Below the pieces are notes generated by a model. It was not told the origin of the DNA, searched no databases, and was given only the letters and a program-made list of their open reading frames with translations. Below, one piece after another: positions 5,574 through 7,779 of a stretch of DNA of 7,779 nucleotides (positions are counted from its first letter, which is position 1; the number at the start of each line of letters is the position of its first letter). The translations under genes and the position numbers were made by a program. Origin of the DNA: Oceanospirillaceae bacterium. Its GTDB lineage: Bacteria > Pseudomonadota > Gammaproteobacteria > Pseudomonadales > Balneatricaceae. The stretch covers positions 22,747 to 30,525 of the forward strand of contig DPHD01000031.1 in the NCBI GenBank assembly GCA_003523085.1. The letters are read 5' to 3'.

Positions 5574-7199
5574 ATGATAGAAAAGTCTCCTTTGATTGAA
5601 TTGCCTATTGCGACCGCCACATCCGGCTTTTACCAAGGTTTCAACAAGTTTGTTACCATTAGTTCCAAGGTTCTAATTGGCTTACTCATTGTTTGGGCGG
5701 CTGCTATGCCCGACCAAGCCGCAACCGCATTATCTGGCCTTAACGGCTTTTTAATGACCCACTTTAATGCCTGGTACATGTATGTCATGGCATTTTATAT
5801 TATCGTCTGCCTCGCTTTGGCTATTGTGCCTGCAACCGGACGCATCCACCTAGGCAAACCCGGTGAGAAACCTGAGTTCTCTAACTTCTCTTGGTTCTCC
5901 ATGATGTTTGGTGCCGGCATTGGCATTGGCATGTTGACTTACTCCACCGCCGAACCTATTTACCACTTCTCAACTAACCCTGATGTTATCATGGGCTTAG
6001 TGGAAGGTGGCACTGAAGAAAACGTACGTTCGGCGTTTCGTTGGTCATTTCTTCACTGGGGCCTATCGGCTTGGGGCTGTTATGCCTTAGCTGGACTAGC
6101 GCTGGCGTTCTTTAGCTATAACCGTGGTTTACCTTTGACCATTCGTTCTGGCCTTGCTGCTCTATTTGGTCGCTCTTTGTCGGGCACCTCTGGTCACTTA
6201 GTCGATATTATTGCCGTAGTGGCCACCATCTTGGGTGTGTCTGTAACTATCGGCTTTGGCGTCTCTCAGTTTGCCGCTGGCATGTTTAACATTACTGGTG
6301 CCCAGTGGATGATTAACGCCGACGGCGGTTCATCCAACACTGGTATGTTAGTGTCTTTAGCCATCGTTATGGGTGCTGCAACCTTATCTGCCCGTTCGGG
6401 TGTAGGCAAAGGTATTAAGTGGTTGTCTAATATCAACATGGGGTTGTCGTTCTTCTTACTGGCCTTCTTTTTAATCTTTGGCTCCACCATGCTTGCGCTT
6501 GAGTCTTTGTTGGTAGGCACTTGGGATTACATCGTCACCCTGCCCCAATCCGTGACCACCGTTTGGCAAAAAGACGGTACCGAAGTTGGCGACGCGCTAG
6601 CCGGCTGGCAAAATGGCTGGACCGTGTTTTATTGGGCCTGGTGGATTGCTTTTGCTCCTTTTGTGGGTGTATTCCTGGCTCGTATTTCCCGTGGCCGTAG
6701 CATTCGCGAATACGTGTTAGGCGCCATGATCATCCCTACCATGATGTGTTTTGTATGGTTTGCTTTTGTCGGTGGTAGTGCTATTGATCTAGAGCTATCT
6801 GGCGTTGCCGAAGGTGCCATCATGGGATCAGGTTTGTCGTCACAATTATTTAGCACCATCAATGTGATGCTTAACCCCACTATGGCGGTGGTGATGAGCG
6901 CGATTATCGTTGTGTTATTGCTTACTTACTTAGTCACTTCAGCCGATTCGGCGGTATTAATCATCAATACCATTAACGCCGCCGGCGACGAAGCACCCCA
7001 CTCTAACCGCCACATTACCATCTGGGGCACCGCCTTAACCTTGGTGATTGGGGTGTTGTTATTGGCGGGTGGTTTATCGGCCATTCAAACGGCCATGATT
7101 ATTGGTGCCTTGCCCTTCTCCGTAGTGCTTGCATTGATGGGACTTTCCCTGATTAAAGCCCTCATAAGCGAAGCTCGCTTGCAGTCTCAAGAGCGATAA
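5574..7199 (+). CDS. BCCT-family betaine/choline/carnitine-type transporter
   Basis: A 541-residue inner-membrane secondary transporter with about 12 membrane segments. The glycine-rich segment GAGIGIGM (113-120) matches the substrate and sodium path of BetP. The aromatic box is present: Trp162, Trp167 and Tyr170 (HWGLSAWGCY) and Trp357 within the BCCT signature, which runs from WTVFYWAWW (349-357) to ARISRGRSIRE (369-379). The BetP Trp377 equivalent is Phe360. Thr455-Ser456 (VTSADS) match BetP sodium-site residues, suggesting sodium coupling. Substrates of the family are quaternary ammonium or sulfonium compounds (glycine betaine, choline, carnitine, DMSP, ectoine); which one is used here cannot be read. 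Both cytoplasmic tails are short, unlike the long osmosensing tail of BetP, so osmotic activation of the protein itself is doubtful. The ATG at 5574 has GAGTG 8 bases upstream, inside a hairpin. A separate transcript from tdh is likely, given the 132-base leader. Confidence 0.95.
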   Translation: MIEKSPLIELPIATATSGFYQGFNKFVTISSKVLIGLLIVWAAAMPDQAATALSGLNGFLMTHFNAWYMYVMAFYIIVCLALAIVPATGRIHLGKPGEKPEFSNFSWFSMMFGAGIGIGMLTYSTAEPIYHFSTNPDVIMGLVEGGTEENVRSAFRWSFLHWGLSAWGCYALAGLALAFFSYNRGLPLTIRSGLAALFGRSLSGTSGHLVDIIAVVATILGVSVTIGFGVSQFAAGMFNITGAQWMINADGGSSNTGMLVSLAIVMGAATLSARSGVGKGIKWLSNINMGLSFFLLAFFLIFGSTMLALESLLVGTWDYIVTLPQSVTTVWQKDGTEVGDALAGWQNGWTVFYWAWWIAFAPFVGVFLARISRGRSIREYVLGAMIIPTMMCFVWFAFVGGSAIDLELSGVAEGAIMGSGLSSQLFSTINVMLNPTMAVVMSAIIVVLLLTYLVTSADSAVLIINTINAAGDEAPHSNRHITIWGTALTLVIGVLLLAGGLSAIQTAMIIGALPFSVVLALMGLSLIKALISEARLQSQER

Positions 7200-7214
7200 G
7201 CTCACTCCGACTGC

Positions 7215-7247
7215 GCTAGATTGTTTGCCCGCTGCAAGCAATCTAGC
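7215..7247. terminator. Strong hairpin between convergent genes, without a T tract
   Basis: GCTAGATTGTTTGC (7215-7228) pairs with 7234-7247 over 14 base pairs, including one G-U, around the loop CCGCT. It fills most of the 55-base gap between the BCCT gene stop and the sulfurtransferase stop. Neither strand has a run of T after the stem, so it is not a classic intrinsic terminator. It may stabilise the 3' ends of both convergent transcripts or stop RNA polymerase weakly. Confidence 0.55.
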
Positions 7248-7254
7248 CTTCAAG

Positions 7255-7779
7255 TTAAGTGGTAGCCACGGGTAAGTCTTGGCGACCACCCCACTCACTC
7301 CAAGAACCATCGTAAAGTTTAACTTGCTCATGCCCACACAAGTGCAGCGCCAACACTAACACGGCAGCTGTCACCCCAGAACCACAACTGGTAATCACCT
7401 CGCCTTGACCCAAATAGGGCGCCAGAAATTGACGCAACTCATGACGGGGTAATAAACACTGGTTGGCATCTAGCAAGCTAGTAAACGGTAGATTGTGTGA
7501 ACCAGGCATATGACCGCTACGCAGACCTTTGCGGGCTTCTTGCTGTTGCCCAGTAAAACGTGCCGCCGAGCGCGCATCCAGCACTAAGGCCTGCGTCTGG
7601 GATAGGGCTTGCAACACATAATCCGCGTCCACCACTGGGTTAAGCTTGGCATGGGCTTGGAAGTGACCAGGCGCTGGCTGACTGATACCGGTCTGCAGGT
7701 CATATCCCGCCGCCAGCCAGGCTGGCAGACCACCATTGAGCACAGCAACCTGTGGACAGCCAAATAAGCTAAACATCCA
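7255..7779 (-). CDS. sseA: 3-mercaptopyruvate sulfurtransferase (SseA-like), C-terminal part; 5' end outside the window
   Basis: The last 174 residues of a two-domain rhodanese-type enzyme that moves sulfur from 3-mercaptopyruvate to a thiol or cyanide acceptor. The visible part starts inside the linker (WMFSLFG, then VAVLNGGLPAWLAAGY) and holds the whole catalytic C-terminal domain: LDARSAARFTGQQQE and GLRSGHMPGSHNLPF, with the two substrate-binding arginines typical of the family, and the active-site loop SCGSGVTAA, with the catalytic Cys encoded at 7386-7384. CGSGVT is the signature of mercaptopyruvate sulfurtransferases rather than thiosulfate sulfurtransferases (CRKGVT). DGSWSEWGG near the end matches E. 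coli SseA. The methionine at 7776 is internal: the preceding codon is Trp and homologues extend well upstream. The stop is TAA at 7257-7255. It is convergent with the BCCT gene and not functionally tied to it. Confidence 0.93.
   Translation of the reverse strand, partial: WMFSLFGCPQVAVLNGGLPAWLAAGYDLQTGISQPAPGHFQAHAKLNPVVDADYVLQALSQTQALVLDARSAARFTGQQQEARKGLRSGHMPGSHNLPFTSLLDANQCLLPRHELRQFLAPYLGQGEVITSCGSGVTAAVLVLALHLCGHEQVKLYDGSWSEWGGRQDLPVATT

Noticed and set aside
7255..7776. A complete small single-domain rhodanese starting at the methionine at 7776
   Set aside because: The frame stays open to the window edge with Trp before the methionine, and the visible start matches the inter-domain linker of two-domain SseA proteins.

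Overview
The window looks like a chromosomal segment of a gammaproteobacterium, probably marine or salt-adapted. This rests on the queA-tgt order with an ATGA overlap, the close match of Kbl, Tdh, Tgt and SseA to the remembered Escherichia coli proteins, a class II tRNA-Leu with encoded CCA, and a BCCT-family solute transporter. The species cannot be named from the sequence. No phage, transposon, CRISPR array or defence island is visible.

Layout. Positions 1-1600 (minus strand) hold the queuosine-tRNA pair queA then tgt; tgt runs off the left edge. Divergent from queA, 1774-2199 encodes a small DUF962/Mpo1-like membrane protein. Next is a tRNA-Leu(CAA) at 2253-2337 with its own strong promoter and intrinsic terminator. 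About 120 bases further on lies a short partial copy of that tRNA's anticodon arm. Positions 2588-5441 form a three-gene plus-strand unit: an XRE-cupin regulator, kbl and tdh, joined by an 8-base gap and an ATGA overlap. A 132-base leader rich in inverted repeats precedes a BCCT transporter (5574-7199). A strong hairpin separates that gene from a convergent, 5'-truncated 3-mercaptopyruvate sulfurtransferase (7255-7779, minus strand).

How the genes fit together. QueA and Tgt act in one tRNA modification pathway. Tdh oxidises threonine to 2-amino-3-ketobutyrate and Kbl cleaves that with CoA to glycine and acetyl-CoA; the upstream XRE-cupin protein is the obvious candidate regulator. The BCCT transporter may bring in a betaine-type compound, but its link to threonine breakdown is only positional.

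Most notable observations. (1) kbl is full length and conserved on both sides of an in-frame TGA at 4057-4059. (2) The BCCT leader has a tandem heptamer plus a perfect 16-base palindrome resembling a GntR/FadR-type operator, followed by overlapping, mutually exclusive hairpins, one of which covers the probable ribosome binding site. (3) An 18-base exact reverse complement of the tRNA-Leu anticodon arm lies downstream of the tRNA. I found no convincing wholly new multi-gene system; the genes belong to known families, and the oddities are at the level of regulation and gene integrity.
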